Shown here in pieces: positions 14,248-14,659 of a stretch of DNA of 14,659 bases. The number at the start of each line of letters is the position of its first letter. Within the stretch, counting starts at the first letter, position 1. Origin of the DNA: CAIQJJ01 sp964606085 (lineage in GTDB: Bacteria > Chloroflexota > Anaerolineae > Anaerolineales > UBA4823); contig CAZSFD010000105.1 of assembly GCA_964606085.1 (NCBI GenBank), positions 1-14,659 on the forward strand. The letters run 5' to 3'. Both the position numbers and the translations under genes were made by a program. Under the pieces are notes generated by a model. It was not told the DNA's origin, made no database searches, and was given only the letters and a program-made list of their open reading frames with translations.

Positions 14248-14340
14248 AATCGCAATACCGCAAAAGTCACTCTGAGCCATTTCGCAAGCTGGGATGTCAT
14301 TCCGAGCGAATCGTGAGTTTTGCGCTATTGCGTTTAATCG
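14244..14340. mobile_element. Small MITE-like inverted repeat with 9-bp flanking direct repeats
   Basis: The left arm CGCAATACCGCAAAAGTCAC (14251-14270) and right arm GTGAGTTTTGCGCTATTGCG (14313-14332) are reverse complements at 18 of 20 positions. GTTTAATCG occurs on both sides (14244-14252 and 14332-14340), as expected for a target duplication. The 42-nt interior contains ATGTCATTCCGAGCGAA, a core I recall as a dispersed repeat in many environmental genomes. There is no coding capacity, so any movement would need a transposase in trans. Confidence 0.6.
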
Positions 14341-14456
14341 TTCAGGACACCGCCCGGCATCGGATGAATGGCGATGCACAGCATCGCAGACGCCGAAAAC
14401 CCCGGTGGGCTGTTTGAGACGCCGGTTTCAATCGGCGGCAGGCGGCCTGAACGATT
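14336..14456. ncRNA. Candidate multibranched structured element of unknown type
   Basis: 121 nt closed by a perfect 11-bp inverted repeat, AATCGTTCAGG (14336-14346) with CCTGAACGATT (14446-14456). The stem is extended by CCGCC (14350-14354) with GGCGG (14441-14445) across a 3-nt bulge. Inside are GCGATGC-ACA-GCATCGC (14371-14387), CCC-CGGT-GGG (14400-14409) and CGCCG-8-CGGCG (14420-14437). CGGC (14355-14358) can also pair with GCCG (14392-14395). It could be a structured RNA, a leader element for the next gene, or a mobile palindromic repeat. It matches no RNA family I recognise. Confidence 0.4.
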
Positions 14457-14518
14457 ACGTTTGAATTGGTGGCTCGTGCAGCGCGGGATTGATCCTGTTT
14501 TACACGACCAATGGGGTA

Positions 14519-14547
14519 TTTACACAGCCTGGATCGGTTTCCATAAT
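14519..14547 (+). promoter_or_regulatory. Sigma70-type promoter directed out of the window
   Basis: TTTACA (14519-14524, five of six), a 17-bp spacer and CATAAT (14542-14547, five of six). A small hairpin GCGGG-6-CCCGC (14559-14574) lies just past the expected start near 14554. A rightward gene beyond the window is implied. Confidence 0.6.
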
Positions 14548-14609
14548 TGAAAGCGATGGCGGGTATTCGCCCGCGTTTTCAATGGATGAAAATAGGTTGG
14601 CTGTTGTGG

Positions 14610-14628
14610 CGCAAACCTTTGGTTTGCG
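14610..14628. repeat. Perfect 8-bp hairpin CGCAAACC-TTT-GGTTTGCG
   Basis: CGCAAACC (14610-14617) and GGTTTGCG (14621-14628) pair perfectly around TTT. No T-tract follows, so it is not a standard terminator. It lies in the presumed leader downstream of the promoter at 14519-14547. Confidence 0.5.
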
Positions 14629-14629
14629 A

Positions 14630-14659
14630 GCGTGCGCAATTCAGCGTGCGCAATTCAGC
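14630..14659. repeat. 14-bp tandem direct repeat at the window edge
   Basis: GCGTGCGCAATTCA occurs at 14630-14643 and again at 14644-14657, with the first two bases (GC) of a third copy ending the window. It may be the beginning of a longer tandem array or an assembly-end artefact. Confidence 0.75.

Noticed and set aside
12922..14379. 485-codon open frame on the minus strand across aconitase
   Set aside because: Full overlap with a highly conserved aconitase. The His/Gly/Ala-rich composition is typical of an antisense shadow in GC-rich codons.
14425..14432. GTTTCAAT resembling a CRISPR repeat end
   Set aside because: A single occurrence with no spaced repeats; it is the loop of a local hairpin.
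14336..14456. Integron attC site
   Set aside because: The ends do not match the RYYYAAC/GTTRRRY core sites, and there is no integrase or cassette arrangement.
14368..14550. 60-codon plus-strand open frame after acnA
   Set aside because: It runs through the nested inverted repeats and the downstream promoter, has no ribosome-binding site and resembles no family I know.

Overview
The window looks like a GC-rich chromosomal segment of a Chloroflexota bacterium, most likely class Anaerolineae. That placement is inferred from several signs together: a DnaA with a very short linker domain, a SpoVS homologue with no other sporulation gene in view, secreted or anchored proteins with Thr/Pro/Ala-rich linkers, an IRP1-type aconitase, and extended -10 promoters (TGG-YATAAT). 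No marker gene in the window proves the taxonomy. I found no rRNA, tRNA or CRISPR array.

Layout. The left end (about 1-75) is AT-rich and stop-dense. It runs straight into a PAS-PAS histidine kinase that seems to have lost its sensor/membrane N-terminus. A small single-pass membrane protein converges on the kinase tail with one base between the stops. A divergent three-gene operon follows (2412-4941): an SDR whose catalytic Tyr/Lys pair is replaced by Ser/Arg, a two-TM membrane protein carrying an in-frame palindromic repeat insertion, and a SAM methyltransferase. The minus-strand block 4947-6899 holds a P-loop kinase-like protein and dnaA, separated by a strong intrinsic terminator. A 493-bp gene-free region lies upstream of dnaA; dnaN is not next to dnaA, and I see no convincing DnaA-box cluster.

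Next come two tandem, translationally coupled paralogues of a membrane-anchored family (7393-8639, minus), apparently driven by a leaderless promoter. SpoVS (8781-9053, plus) and a secreted HExxH metallopeptidase (9079-10353, minus) converge. A nucleotide-sugar epimerase/dehydratase (10456-11415) and aconitase (11506-14196) share the plus strand, with a terminator-like hairpin lying on the acnA promoter.

The last 415 bases hold no convincing gene but are rich in structure: the acnA terminator, a small MITE-like inverted repeat flanked by 9-bp direct repeats, a 121-nt multibranched foldable element closed by an 11-bp perfect inverted repeat, a good sigma70-type promoter pointing out of the window, and a 14-bp tandem repeat at the very end. 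The genes are mostly housekeeping (replication initiation, TCA cycle, sugar nucleotide metabolism) mixed with lineage-specific envelope proteins. The most novel material is in the small repeats, the foldable element, the recurring promoter-proximal motif and the paralogue pair.
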